Assembly: GCF_001718835.1 (NCBI RefSeq)
Contig: NZ_CP013443.1
Coordinates: 1,736,001 to 1,800,000 of the forward strand
From: Burkholderia cepacia
GTDB lineage: Bacteria; Pseudomonadota; Gammaproteobacteria; Burkholderiales; Burkholderiaceae
Length of the DNA: 64,000 nucleotides
Direction of reading: 5' to 3'
Below are positions 27,826-36,937 of this stretch, piece after piece. The notes under the pieces were generated by a model that was not told where the DNA came from, made no database searches, and saw nothing but the letters and a program-made list of their open reading frames with translations. A program made the translations under genes and the position numbers. Position 1 is the stretch's first letter. The number at the start of each line of letters is the position of its first letter.

Positions 27826-28139
27826 CCGATACACGCGCCGGGCGGCACTGTCGGCCGCCCGGCGCCTCGTCGCCTTCATCGCACCGGTGATGAGGGCGAT
27901 CGAAGCGACGTTCGCGATGCGGCTGCGCTTCACCGATCCATCTCCCCCAAAAGCCGGGAACGACTCGTCGGCCCAGGCCCGCAAGCCATCCGTCCATCGG
28001 ACGCCTCCGCACACCCGCGTGCAACGCCGCCTTTATTCATACAAATCCGACCAATCCGAAGGGGTATTTAAGAATCGGATTGAGAATGATTTGCGTTTAC
28101 GTTAAATTGCGCTATCTCGGAATTTGACGGAGCAGATCG
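27826..28139 (+). promoter_or_regulatory. orbS upstream region with Fur box and sigma-70-like promoter
   Basis: This is a gene-free stretch of 314 bases. After the hairpin at 27835-27865 nothing is recognisable until 28080. TTGAGA at 28080-28085 and TAAATT at 28103-28108, 17 bases apart, form a plausible sigma-70 promoter. The 7-1-7 Fur-like element TGAGAATGATTTGCG at 28081-28095 overlaps the -35. Fur with iron would therefore shut off orbS. orbS of B. cenocepacia is known to be Fur-regulated; the exact bases here are my reading. Confidence 0.75.
27835..27865 (+). terminator. Strong hairpin after the HAF-repeat gene
   Basis: A 12-base-pair perfect stem, GCGCCGGGCGGC at 27835-27846 with GCCGCCCGGCGC at 27854-27865 and a 7-base loop, 10 bases after the stop. 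There is no T tract, so termination may rely on a factor. Confidence 0.6.
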
Positions 28140-28808
28140 ATGGCGATGGCGGAAGTGCTCGACCGACCGGCGGCGGCAGCGGCGAACCCGTTCCTCGGCA
28201 GCCCATCCGATCGGCCGTCCAGGCCCGCGCTGCAGGCGCGCCGCGCGGCGAGGCCGAGCGCGCAGGGCGCGTTGCTCGACGTGCTGATCTCGCATCGCGC
28301 GATGCTCGTGAACGTCGCGCGCGGCTTCGTCGGCTGTGCGAGCCGTGCCGAGGACGTCGTGCACGACGTGTTCGTGAAGCTCGTCGAATTCCCGAACCAG
28401 GATGCGGTGCGCCAGCCGGTCGCGTACGTGACGCGGATGGTGCGCAATGCGTCGATCGACGCGTGCCGCCGGCAAAACCTCGAGAACGTCTATCACACGG
28501 AAGAGGACGACGGCTTCGACGTGCCGTCGCCCGAGCCGACGCCGGAAGCCGCGCTGCTGACGCGCGATACGCTGCGGCGCGTGTGGGCCGCGCTCGACGA
28601 CCTGCCGGCGCGCAGCCGCGCGGCCTTCGAGATGGTGCGGCTGCGCGAGGAGACGCTGCAGACCGCGGCGCGCGCGCTGAACGTGTCGCAGACGCTCGTG
28701 CATTTCATGGTGCGCGATGCGGAGCGCCACTGCGCGGAATGCCTCGACGCATGCCATCGCGGTGTCGCGTGCCCGGTATTTCTCGGCGGCCGCACGCGGC
28801 GCCGGTGA
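28140..28808 (+). CDS. orbS: ECF sigma factor OrbS, activator of ornibactin genes
   Basis: A 222-residue iron-starvation (PvdS-type) sigma factor. Region 2 is visible at about residues 47-115 (RAEDVVHDVFVKLVEF, YVTRMVRNASIDACRRQ) and region 4 at about 145-195 (LPARSRAAFEMVRLREETLQTAARAL). The C-terminal extension carries four cysteines near 198, 201, 205 and 211 in AERHCAECLDACHRGVACP; a cysteine-rich tail able to sense iron has been reported for OrbS. The first ATG (28140) is seven bases after GGAG; a second ATG two codons on is possible. It directs RNA polymerase to promoters before orbH, orbE and orbI. It lacks an adjacent anti-sigma gene. Confidence 0.95.
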   Translation: MAMAEVLDRPAAAAANPFLGSPSDRPSRPALQARRAARPSAQGALLDVLISHRAMLVNVARGFVGCASRAEDVVHDVFVKLVEFPNQDAVRQPVAYVTRMVRNASIDACRRQNLENVYHTEEDDGFDVPSPEPTPEAALLTRDTLRRVWAALDDLPARSRAAFEMVRLREETLQTAARALNVSQTLVHFMVRDAERHCAECLDACHRGVACPVFLGGRTRRR

Positions 28809-28814
28809 GCGCGG

Positions 28815-28840
28815 GTAAAAAAACGCGCCGGCCAATCGTC
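28815..28840 (+). promoter_or_regulatory. OrbS-dependent promoter of orbH
   Basis: GTAAA at 28815-28819, a 17-base spacer, and CGTC at 28837-28840. The same pair with identical spacing occurs before orbI and, with CTAAA, before orbE. It fits the PvdS/OrbS-type iron-starvation promoter. It immediately follows the orbS stop. Confidence 0.85.
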
Positions 28841-28916
28841 TATCAGACAGGCGCGGCCGAAACCGCCGCTTTGCCATCCGCTTTGCCACTTTCAACCGCC
28901 TCAGCGATTTCCGATC

Positions 28917-29159
28917 ATGACGCAAGCCACGACGCCTTCCGCCGACACCGACGATCTCGTCTATACGGTCGTCATCAACGACGAAGAACAGTATTCGATC
29001 TGGCCGACGTTCCGGCCCGTGCCGGCCGGCTGGCGCGAGGTCGGCGTGAGCGGCCCGAAAGCCGACTGTCTCGCGCACATCGAGACCGTCTGGACCGACA
29101 TGCGCCCCGCGAGCCTGCGCCGCGCGATGGACGGCGAGCGCGCATCGCGCGCGTCGTGA
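28917..29159 (+). CDS. orbH: MbtH-like protein OrbH
   Basis: An 80-residue MbtH-like NRPS accessory protein. The family signature is complete: INDEEQYSIWP near residues 20-30, VPAGWREVG near 37-45, and VWTDMRPASLR near 60-70, including the conserved Trp residues. MbtH proteins bind adenylation domains and aid their folding and activity, so OrbH should serve OrbI and OrbJ. It is the first gene of the orbHGCDFB operon, downstream of an OrbS-type promoter. Confidence 0.95.
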   Translation: MTQATTPSADTDDLVYTVVINDEEQYSIWPTFRPVPAGWREVGVSGPKADCLAHIETVWTDMRPASLRRAMDGERASRAS

Positions 29160-29203
29160 CCTGTTGCGCCGTGACCCGGCGCACCACCTGAAGAGGACGT
29201 TGC

Positions 29204-30214
29204 ATGACCCTGCTTTCGTTGCCGACGCTCGACGACCTGCGTATCGAGCCGGGGCTGCCCACCGTCGTGTCGCCGCGCGGCAGCGACGGGATGTCGATCG
29301 ACGACGTCGCGCCGCTGGCGCGCGAGATCGCGGCCGACACGCTCGAACGGGCGGGCGGCGTGCTGTTCACGGGTTTTCACGTGCCGTCGATCGACGCGTT
29401 CCAGCAGTTCGCGGCGTCGTTCGGCGATCCGCTGATCGGCTATGAATACGCGTCGACGCCGCGCAGCCAGGTCGAGGGCGCCGTCTACACGTCGACCGAG
29501 TACCCGCCGCACCGCGCGATTCCGCTGCACAACGAGCAGTCGTATACGCGCGAATGGCCGCTGCGGATCTGGTTCCACTGCGCGCTCGCCGCGCCGAAGG
29601 GCGGGGCGACGCCGATCGCGGACAGCCGTGCCGTCTACCGTGCGCTCGATCCGGCGCTCGTCGCGCGTTTCGAGAAGCGCGAGCTGCTGTACGTGCGCAA
29701 TTTCGGGCAGGGGCTCGACCTGCCGTGGCAGCAGTCGTTCGGCACCGACGAACCGGCCGAGGTCGAACGGATGTGCGCGGCGCGCGGCATCGAATGCGCG
29801 TGGCGCACCGACGACGACGGCGAGCTGCTGCTGCGCACGCGCGAACGCTGCCAGGCCGTCGCGCGCCATCCGCGCACCGGCGAGCGCGTGTGGTTCAACC
29901 AGGCGAACCTGTTTCACCTGTCGGCGCTCGACGACGACATGCAGGAAGCGCTCGTCGACGCGGTCGGGCTCGAGAACGTGCCGCGCAACGTCTATTACGG
30001 CGACGGCGAGCCGCTCGAAGCCGACGCGCTCGCGGAGATCCGCGGCGTGCTCGACCAGCAGCGCATCGTGTTCCCGTGGCGCACGGGCGACGTGCTGATG
30101 CTCGACAACATGCTGACCGCGCATGCGCGCGACCCGTTCGAGGGGCCGCGCAAGGTCGTCGTCGCGATGGCGCAGAGTTATACGGTCCCGCGCGACCGAA
30201 CGGAGGATCGATGA
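29204..30214 (+). CDS. orbG: TauD/SyrP-like 2-oxoglutarate-dependent dioxygenase OrbG
   Basis: A 336-residue Fe(II)/2-oxoglutarate oxygenase of the TauD/SyrP family. The facial triad is recognisable as HNEQSY (His and Glu near residues 110-112) and a distal TAHARDPFEG (His near 308), with Arg of PRKVV binding 2-oxoglutarate. Ornibactin contains beta-hydroxyaspartate, and OrbG is the expected Asp beta-hydroxylase, acting on free or carrier-bound Asp. Its stop overlaps the orbC start (ATGA). GAGGACG provides the ribosome site. Confidence 0.92.
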   Translation: MTLLSLPTLDDLRIEPGLPTVVSPRGSDGMSIDDVAPLAREIAADTLERAGGVLFTGFHVPSIDAFQQFAASFGDPLIGYEYASTPRSQVEGAVYTSTEYPPHRAIPLHNEQSYTREWPLRIWFHCALAAPKGGATPIADSRAVYRALDPALVARFEKRELLYVRNFGQGLDLPWQQSFGTDEPAEVERMCAARGIECAWRTDDDGELLLRTRERCQAVARHPRTGERVWFNQANLFHLSALDDDMQEALVDAVGLENVPRNVYYGDGEPLEADALAEIRGVLDQQRIVFPWRTGDVLMLDNMLTAHARDPFEGPRKVVVAMAQSYTVPRDRTEDR

Positions 30215-31059
30215 CGCGTCGTACCGCCGCGCTTGCCGCGCGCGGGCTGTCGGTGGGATATCGCGACCATGTCGTGATCGACGGGCTGGACCTGTCGATC
30301 GCGGCCGGCCGCGTAACCGCGCTGTGCGGACCGAACGGCTGCGGCAAGAGCACGCTGCTGCGCACGCTCGCGGGCTTGCAGCCCGCGCGTGCCGGCCATG
30401 TCGAAGTGAACGGGCAGCCGCTCGCGTCGTTTCGCCGTCGCGCGCTCGCGCGCGAGCTGACGATGCTCGCGCAGTTCAACCAGATCCCGTCGGGCCTCAC
30501 GGTGCGCGAGCTCGTCGCGTACGGGCGCTATGCGTACGGCGGCTTCCTGCGCGGCCTGTCGCGCGCCGACCATGCGGCGATCGACGAGGCGCTCGACACG
30601 AGCGGCCTCGCCGGCGACGCGGAGCGCGACGTCGGCGCACTGTCGGGCGGCGAGCGCCAGCGTGCGTGGATCGCGATGGCGCTCGCGCAGCAGGCGCCGA
30701 TCGTGCTGCTGGACGAACCGACGACCTATCTCGACATCCACCACCAGCTCGACATCCTCGATGCGCTGCGCACGCTGAACCGCACGCGCGGGCTGACGAT
30801 CGTGTGGGTGCTGCACGACCTGAACCAGGCGGCCGCATACAGCGACGAGATCGTGCTGATGCGCGCGGGCCGCCTCGTCGCGCAGGGCACGCCCGACGCG
30901 ATGCTCGATCCGGCACGACTGCGCGCAGCGTTCGGCGTCGAAATGCTGAAGCTTTCGCATCCTCAAACGGGCGCACCGATGTGCGTGCCGGCCTACGGGC
31001 CGACCACCGACGGCGCGCCGCAGGCGGCCGGTGTCTTCGACCGGGATCTCGCCGTATGA
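30211..31059 (+). CDS. orbC: Ferric-siderophore ABC transporter ATPase OrbC
   Basis: A 282-residue FecE/FhuC-type ATP-binding subunit. Walker A GPNGCGKST is at residues 40-48, the ABC signature LSGGERQR near 145, and Walker B IVLLDEPTTYLD near 164-175, followed by VLHDLNQA with the switch His. It energises uptake of ferric ornibactin across the inner membrane through OrbD. It overlaps both neighbours by four bases, a sign of tight translational coupling. Confidence 0.93.
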   Translation: MTRRTAALAARGLSVGYRDHVVIDGLDLSIAAGRVTALCGPNGCGKSTLLRTLAGLQPARAGHVEVNGQPLASFRRRALARELTMLAQFNQIPSGLTVRELVAYGRYAYGGFLRGLSRADHAAIDEALDTSGLAGDAERDVGALSGGERQRAWIAMALAQQAPIVLLDEPTTYLDIHHQLDILDALRTLNRTRGLTIVWVLHDLNQAAAYSDEIVLMRAGRLVAQGTPDAMLDPARLRAAFGVEMLKLSHPQTGAPMCVPAYGPTTDGAPQAAGVFDRDLAV

Positions 31060-33152
31060 CCACGTTCGCGATGCGCAAGCGCCGCGCCGCATCCGCCGGC
31101 GGCAGGGTCATGCGGCCGAACCGCGCCGGCGCGCTGGCGATCGGCATGCTGCTGCTGATCGCGTGCGTCGCCGCGCTGCGCGCCGCGCCTGACCTGCGCG
31201 CATGGTGGGGCGCCGCGCCCGACAGCGACGCGGACGCGCTTGCGCACGTGTTCCTGTTCGACCTCAACCTGCCGCGCGTCGCGGCCGCGCTCGTCGCGGG
31301 CGGGTGCCTCGGCATCGCGGGCGCGCTGTTCCAGTCGCTCACGCGCAATCCGCTCGCGTCGCCCGACTTGCTCGGCGTGACGGGCGGCGCCCAGCTCGGC
31401 CTGCTTGCGGCGATGCTCGTGCCGGCGCTGGCCGGCGTCGCGTCGGTGCCGCTGCTGTTCGTCTGCGGGCTGGCCGCGGCCGCCTGCGCGATCGCCGCAG
31501 CCGGCGGCTGGCGCGCGACGCCGTTGCGCCTCGTGCTCGCGGGCAGCGTGTGCATGCTGCTGTTCGCCGCGCTGTCGACACTCGTGCTGGCCTTCTTCGA
31601 GCAGAACATCGCGGGCGCCGCGCTGTGGACCAACGGCAGCCTGTACCAGCCGGGCGCGACCGGCCTCGCGCTCGCCGCGCGCTGGCTCGTCGTGCCGCTC
31701 GTCGCCTTGCCGTTCGTGATCCGGCCGCTGAATCCGCTCACGCTCGGCGACGATGCAGCGGCCGCGGCCGGCGTGCGCGTCGACGCAACGCGGCTCGCCG
31801 CGACGATCGTCGCGGTCGCGTTCACGAGCGTGGCCGTCAGTATCGCGGGCCCGCTGTCGTATGTCGGCCTCGTCGCGCCGAACCTGCTGCGCCAGGTGCG
31901 CGGCGCGCGCGCGGCTCGGCTCGGCGTGCTGGTGCCGCTGTCGGCGCTCGCGGGCGGTGCGCTCGTCCTTCTCACCGACAGCGCGGTGCTCGCGTCGGGC
32001 CTCGACGCCACGCTGTCGACCGGCGTCGCGATCGCGCTGGTCGGCACGCCGCTGATGCTGGCGATGATCCGGCGCGGTGCCGCGTGGTCGGGCGTGCTGC
32101 ACGCGGGCCCCGAGCGCGCGGCGTCCGGGCGCGCGACGCGCGTAGTCGGCTGGCTCGACGGGCTGCGCTGGCCATCGCGCACGGTGCTGTTCGCGCTGGC
32201 GGGTGCGCTCGTGCTGCTCGCGGGCGCGTCGGCCGGCCCCGAATGGCTGACGCCCGCGCGCTGGCAGGCGGCGCTGTCGGGCGCCGACCCGGTCGCGCGG
32301 ATGCTGATCGACCTGCGCATGCCGCGCCTGCTGTGCGCGCTCCTCGCGGGCGCGCTGCTGGCGGTGAGCGGCGTCGCGATGCAAAGCGTCGTGCGCAATC
32401 CGCTCGCGGGCCCCGAGGTGCTCGGCGTCACGCAGGGGGCGGGGCTCGTCACGCTGTTCGCGCTCACGCGCTGGCCGCTCGCGGGCGGCGGCGTGCTCGC
32501 CGGCGCGGCGCTGGCGGGCGGCGGACTGTCGCTCGCGATCACGCTCGCGCTGAATCACCGGCATCGCTATGCGCCGCTCGCGGTGGCGCTCACCGGGATC
32601 GTGATCGGCACGCTGTGGACGACATTGTCGGAATGGCTGATCACGCAGGAAAGCGTGCAGCCCGCGCGCTTCGTCGTGTGGCTCGTCGGCGGCACGTATG
32701 GCCGCAGCTGGGGCGAGGTGTCGATGCTGCTGCCGTGGTGCGTGCTCGCGGTGCCCGTGTTCGCGTGGCTCGCGAAGCCGCTCGACATGCTCGCGCTCGG
32801 CGACGACCAGGCGGCCGCGCTCGGCCTGCCGGTGGCTGCGCTGCGGCCGCTCGCGCTGACGATCGCGACGCTCGCCGCGTGCGCGGCGGTCGCGGCGGTC
32901 GGGCCGGTCGGCTTCATCGGGTTGATGGCGCCGCACCTCGCGGCGATGCTCGGCGCGCGCCGGCACCGTACGCGGTTGTGGCTCGCGGCCGCGTGCGGCG
33001 CGCTGATCCTCGGTGCGGCGGATCTCGCGGCGCGCACGGCCGTCGCACCGCGCGAAGTGCCGGCGGGCGTGCTGACCGCGCTGATCGGCGCGCCGTACCT
33101 GCTCGGGCTCCTGATCCTCGAGGGGCGCCGCGCCCGGCGCGCGGGGCGATGA
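31056..33152 (+). CDS. orbD: Ferric-siderophore ABC permease OrbD (fused, FhuB-like)
   Basis: A 698-residue permease that joins two FecCD units in one chain, as in FhuB. Each half has the family pattern: LPRVAAALVAGGCLGIAGALFQSLTRNPLASPDLLGVTGGA-type (about residues 70-115) repeated as MPRLLCALLAGALLAVSG...NPLAGPEVLGVT (about 420-465), and the coupling GPVGFIGLMAPHL near residue 620. Around twenty hydrophobic segments are visible. With OrbC and OrbB it forms the inner-membrane importer. The start and stop overlap the neighbouring genes by four bases. Confidence 0.92.
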   Translation: MTTFAMRKRRAASAGGRVMRPNRAGALAIGMLLLIACVAALRAAPDLRAWWGAAPDSDADALAHVFLFDLNLPRVAAALVAGGCLGIAGALFQSLTRNPLASPDLLGVTGGAQLGLLAAMLVPALAGVASVPLLFVCGLAAAACAIAAAGGWRATPLRLVLAGSVCMLLFAALSTLVLAFFEQNIAGAALWTNGSLYQPGATGLALAARWLVVPLVALPFVIRPLNPLTLGDDAAAAAGVRVDATRLAATIVAVAFTSVAVSIAGPLSYVGLVAPNLLRQVRGARAARLGVLVPLSALAGGALVLLTDSAVLASGLDATLSTGVAIALVGTPLMLAMIRRGAAWSGVLHAGPERAASGRATRVVGWLDGLRWPSRTVLFALAGALVLLAGASAGPEWLTPARWQAALSGADPVARMLIDLRMPRLLCALLAGALLAVSGVAMQSVVRNPLAGPEVLGVTQGAGLVTLFALTRWPLAGGGVLAGAALAGGGLSLAITLALNHRHRYAPLAVALTGIVIGTLWTTLSEWLITQESVQPARFVVWLVGGTYGRSWGEVSMLLPWCVLAVPVFAWLAKPLDMLALGDDQAAALGLPVAALRPLALTIATLAACAAVAAVGPVGFIGLMAPHLAAMLGARRHRTRLWLAAACGALILGAADLAARTAVAPREVPAGVLTALIGAPYLLGLLILEGRRARRAGR

Positions 33153-33958
33153 CGCCGCCGGCCCCCGGCGTGCACCACACGCGCGCGACGTGCTTCGCGT
33201 CGTTCGCGCCGGCTGAATTCGCGCCGTATCTCGACGCGGTGTGGCTCGGCATGCCCGAAGACGCATGTGCGGCAAGCGCGGCGCTCGTGCCGGTGACCGC
33301 GCTGCGCGACCATCGCGACGCGCTGCTCGACGCGATGGTCCGCCATTACGGCGGCGATCCGGCGCAGCACGCGCGCGCGCTGATGTCGCAATGGAGCAAA
33401 TACTATTTCGGCCGCGCGGCGCCGGCCGGCGTCGTCGCCGCGCTGACGCTCGGCCGGCCGCTCGACATGACACCCGAGCGTACGTTCGTCGCGCTCGACG
33501 ACGGGATGCCCGCCGCGCTGTACTTCACGCGCGATGCGCTCGGCGAACCCTGCGACGACCCGGCGCCACGCTACGCGGGCCTCGTCGCGCATCTCGGCGC
33601 GGTGATCGACCTGCTCGCGGCGATGGGGCGCGTCACGCCGCGCGTGCTGTGGAGCAACGCGGGCAACCTGCTCGACTATCTGCTCGACGTCTGCGGCGCG
33701 CAGCCGTGTGCGGCCGACCCCGGGCGCGACGCCGCGTGGCTGTTCCGGTCGGCGTGCGTCGACGGCGAACCGAATCCGTTGCGCATGCCCGTGCGCGATG
33801 CGGTGCCGCGTTCTGCGCTGCTGCCGACGCCGTTCCGCGCGCGCCGCGTGTGCTGCCTGCGCTATGAAATTCCTGGAGAAACGCAACTGTGTGGAAGCTG
33901 CCCCCTGCTACTGACGATGGACGACGCGGCGCTGGCCGGGCAGGACGCGATTCGCTGA
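33149..33958 (+). CDS. orbF: Siderophore-iron reductase OrbF (FhuF family)
   Basis: A 269-residue FhuF-like protein. The C-terminus carries the family [2Fe-2S] pattern, CC near residues 233-234 followed by CGSC near 246-249. The FhuF family reduces ferric iron to release it from hydroxamate siderophores in the cytoplasm, which suits ornibactin. The gene overlaps the orbD stop by four bases, and its 3' end overlaps the orbB start by 70 bases in another frame. Confidence 0.92.
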   Translation: MTPPAPGVHHTRATCFASFAPAEFAPYLDAVWLGMPEDACAASAALVPVTALRDHRDALLDAMVRHYGGDPAQHARALMSQWSKYYFGRAAPAGVVAALTLGRPLDMTPERTFVALDDGMPAALYFTRDALGEPCDDPAPRYAGLVAHLGAVIDLLAAMGRVTPRVLWSNAGNLLDYLLDVCGAQPCAADPGRDAAWLFRSACVDGEPNPLRMPVRDAVPRSALLPTPFRARRVCCLRYEIPGETQLCGSCPLLLTMDDAALAGQDAIR

Positions 33959-34974
33959 CGGCGCCCGGCCGGCGGCGGGCGCTTGCGCAGCTCGCCGCGC
34001 TTGGCGCGGGCTGGCCGCTGGCCGCGCAGGCCGCAGCGAGTGGCGCCGTGCGCGGACCAAGCGGCGGCATGCCGGCCGGTGCGTCGCTGGCCGGCAATCC
34101 CGTCGTGTCGCAGGCGAGCGCGACGATGCCGGTGCGGCCGCAGCGCGTGGTCGCGCTCGACTTCATGTTCGCGGAAACGCTCGCGGCGCTCGACATCATG
34201 CCGGTCGGGATGGCCGATACGGCGTTCTATCCGGGCTGGCTCGGCTACGACAATGCCCGCTTCGCGCATGTGACGGACGTCGGTTCGCGCCAGGAGCCGG
34301 GCCTCGAGGCGATCGCGGCGGTCGAGCCCGACCTGATCATCGGCGTCGGCTTCCGTCATGCGCCGATTTTCGAGGCGCTCGACCGCATCGCGCCGACGAT
34401 CCTGTTCCAGTTCAGCCCGAACGTGTCGGACGGCGGCGTGCCGGTGACGCAGCTCGACTGGATGCGCCAGATCTTCCGGACGATCGGTGCGGTCACGGGG
34501 CGCGACGCGCGTGCGCAGGCGGTCGATGCGCAACTCGATGCGGGCATCGCGCGCAACGCGAAACGGCTCGCGGCGGCCGGCAGGCAGCATGAACGCGTCG
34601 CGCTGCTGCAGGATCTCGGCTTGCCCGACCGTTACTGGGCCTATACGGGCAACAGCACGTCGGCAGGCCTCGCGCGGGCGCTCGGGCTCGATCCATGGCC
34701 GCAGAAGCCGACGCGGGAAGGCACGCTGTACGTGACGTCGGCCGATCTGCTCAGGCAGCGCGAGCTGGCCGTGCTGTTCGTGACCGCATCGGGCATGGAC
34801 GTGCCGCTGTCCGCGAAACTCGATTCGCCGGTCTGGCAGTACGTGCCCGCGCGCAAGGCAAAACGGATCGCGCTGATCGAACGCAATATCTGGGGGTTCG
34901 GCGGGCCGATGTCGGCGCTGAAACTGGCCGACGTGATGACCGATACGCTGCTCGGGCTGCCGCGGGTGCGGTGA
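33889..34974 (+). CDS. orbB: Periplasmic ferric-siderophore binding protein OrbB
   Basis: A 361-residue class III (FhuD-type) substrate-binding protein. The N-terminal region has consecutive arginines then a hydrophobic stretch (GRRRALAQLAALGAGWPLAAQA), which looks like a Tat signal. The mature part starts with RPQRVVALDFMFAETLAAL and has the long connecting helix LDWMRQIFRTIGAVTGRDARA. The GTG at 33889 is used because GGAGAAAC lies nine bases upstream; it starts inside orbF. It delivers ferric ornibactin to OrbD. It is the last gene of the orbHGCDFB run, convergent with orbE. Confidence 0.9.
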   Translation: MWKLPPATDDGRRGAGRAGRDSLTAPGRRRALAQLAALGAGWPLAAQAAASGAVRGPSGGMPAGASLAGNPVVSQASATMPVRPQRVVALDFMFAETLAALDIMPVGMADTAFYPGWLGYDNARFAHVTDVGSRQEPGLEAIAAVEPDLIIGVGFRHAPIFEALDRIAPTILFQFSPNVSDGGVPVTQLDWMRQIFRTIGAVTGRDARAQAVDAQLDAGIARNAKRLAAAGRQHERVALLQDLGLPDRYWAYTGNSTSAGLARALGLDPWPQKPTREGTLYVTSADLLRQRELAVLFVTASGMDVPLSAKLDSPVWQYVPARKAKRIALIERNIWGFGGPMSALKLADVMTDTLLGLPRVR

Positions 34975-35056
34975 CGCATCAATCCTGCGGGTCGGCCGTG
35001 TATCCCGGCGGGTAGGGCGCGTTGCCCGGCACCTTCCCGCGCGCATCCGGCAAGGC

Positions 35057-35086
35057 GCCGGCGCTTCGGCAAGCCGCCGCGCCGGC
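35057..35086. terminator. Inverted repeat between convergent orbB and orbE
   Basis: GCCGGCGC at 35057-35064 pairs with GCGCCGGC at 35079-35086, and a small CGGC-AA-GCCG hairpin lies inside the loop. There is no T tract on either side. The position between two converging genes suggests a bidirectional termination structure. Confidence 0.45.
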
Positions 35087-35095
35087 ACATGACGA

Positions 35096-36853
35096 TTACG
35101 CATTCACCTCGTTCACCGCATCGACCCGCTGCCGCGCGGGCGTCGTGTCGCTGACGATGCGCCCGTTGTCGAGCTTCAACAAGCGGTCGGCAAGATCGAA
35201 GTAGCGGTCGTCGTGCGTGATCACGATCACGGCCTTGCCGCGCGCGCGCAGCTCGGGCAGCAGCTGCTCGTAGAACACGGCCTTGAACGTCGGATCCTGG
35301 TCGGCCGCCCATTCGTCGAACAGGTAGAACGGCCGGTCCTCCAGGTACGCGACGACGAGGGCGAGCCGCTTGCGCTGCCCGGTCGACAGCGCGCGGGTCG
35401 AGAACGCGCCGTCGACCACCTTCACCTTGTGATCGAGCGCGAGCTTCGCGACGAGCGCGTTCGCGCGCGCATCGGCCTGCGCGCGGGACGGATCGTCGGG
35501 ATCGACGATGCCGAGCAGCGCGTCGAACAGGTGGAAATCGTTGAACACCGCGCTGTAGCGCTGCCGATAGGCGGCGCGCTCGCGCCAGCCGATCGGGCGG
35601 CCGTCGACCTCGATCGTGCCTGCCTCCGGTTCGTAAAGCCCCGTCAGCACCTTCGCGAGCGTCGTCTTGCCGCTGCCGTTGCCGCCGACGATGAACACGA
35701 GCTCGCCCGGCCTGATCGTCAGGTCGATCGGCCCGACGCTGAACATCCGTTCGTCGCGTTCGTGGAAGTATGCATGCGTGACGCCGCGCAGCGTGACGGC
35801 GCCGGCCGGCGGCACGTCGGGGGCGTCGGCCGCGGGCGGCACCGTGCGCAGCGCGCCGAATTCGGCCATCACGCCTTCGATCCGCGTCAGCGACACGCGT
35901 GCCGCGTTGACGGTCGGCAGGTTGTTCAGCAGCCCGTCGAGCGGCACGAGCATGAACAGGAACACGACGACGTAGCCGGCGGCCGCGGCCGGCTCGGCAT
36001 GCACGCCGAGCTGCGGCCAGAACGACGCGACGCCGAGGAACGCATAGAACAGGAAGATGATCCAGCCGACGCCGACCGCGTACGCGCTGAACGCGCGGCG
36101 GCGGTGGTCGCGCACTTCGCCGATCGCGGCGCCGAGCTGGCCGTCGACGAACTGGCGTGCGCGTTCATCGTGCAGCTTCAGCTCCTTCGCACCGGAAAAC
36201 AGCGAGCCGAGATAGCCGAACAGACGATCCTGCGCCTGGCCGGCCGCTTCGAGCGACGCGATCGCGCGGCGGTCGCCCGTGTGATAGCCGAGCGAGCCGG
36301 CGACGATCGCGGCCAGCGCCAGCAGGCACACCGGCCACGAGAGCCACGCGAGATAGCCGAGGCAGCCGAACACGATCGAGCCGTGCATGACCAGGTTCGG
36401 CAGCGCGAAGAACAGCATCGACACGTTGGTCGCGTCGTCGGTCAGCACCGACTGCACGGGCGCCGCGCCGATCCGCTCGATGTCGCGCAGCTCGGCCGCG
36501 CCGACGCGCCGCGCGAGATGCACGCGCAGCCGCGCCATCGTGTCCTGCGACAGGCGCGCGAACAGCGTGCCCGACACGATCCTGGTGACGAGTGCGAGCA
36601 CCGCGCACAGCGCGAAGCGCCATGCGAGCGACGCGTCGGCCGCGCCCGGCTGCGACAGCGCGCGGTTCAGCGTCGCGACGAGCAGCACGCTCGCGACGCC
36701 GTTCAGCACGCACGCGGCGAGCGCCAGCGCGAGCGACGCGCGGCTTTCGCGCAGCAGCGCGAGGATCAGCCGCGCCGCGGGGCGGGCGGGCGGCGCGGCA
36801 TCGGCGGCAGGCGGGCGGGAGGGCGGCAAAGAGGGCTCGTGGGCAGCTGTCAT
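35096..36853 (-). CDS. orbE: Cyclic-peptide/siderophore export ABC transporter OrbE (PvdE/SyrD family)
   Basis: A 585-residue half-transporter with an N-terminal six-helix membrane domain (about residues 25-320) and a C-terminal ATPase. Walker A GGNGSGKTT is near residue 385; the signature is LSTGQRKR and Walker B YLFDEWAADQDP, both typical of the PvdE/SyrD group. It probably exports ornibactin or its precursor across the inner membrane. ATG 36853 is preferred; a TTG at 36865 would add four residues. It is divergent from orbI, with its own OrbS-type promoter. Confidence 0.92.
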   Translation of the reverse strand: MTAAHEPSLPPSRPPAADAAPPARPAARLILALLRESRASLALALAACVLNGVASVLLVATLNRALSQPGAADASLAWRFALCAVLALVTRIVSGTLFARLSQDTMARLRVHLARRVGAAELRDIERIGAAPVQSVLTDDATNVSMLFFALPNLVMHGSIVFGCLGYLAWLSWPVCLLALAAIVAGSLGYHTGDRRAIASLEAAGQAQDRLFGYLGSLFSGAKELKLHDERARQFVDGQLGAAIGEVRDHRRRAFSAYAVGVGWIIFLFYAFLGVASFWPQLGVHAEPAAAAGYVVVFLFMLVPLDGLLNNLPTVNAARVSLTRIEGVMAEFGALRTVPPAADAPDVPPAGAVTLRGVTHAYFHERDERMFSVGPIDLTIRPGELVFIVGGNGSGKTTLAKVLTGLYEPEAGTIEVDGRPIGWRERAAYRQRYSAVFNDFHLFDALLGIVDPDDPSRAQADARANALVAKLALDHKVKVVDGAFSTRALSTGQRKRLALVVAYLEDRPFYLFDEWAADQDPTFKAVFYEQLLPELRARGKAVIVITHDDRYFDLADRLLKLDNGRIVSDTTPARQRVDAVNEVNA

Positions 36854-36937
36854 CGGCAACGTCAATTAAGTGAGAACGAACAGCGGAGAACGAACAACGG
36901 AGAAACGAACGGCGCGCGGTGCGCCTCCTGCCGAATA

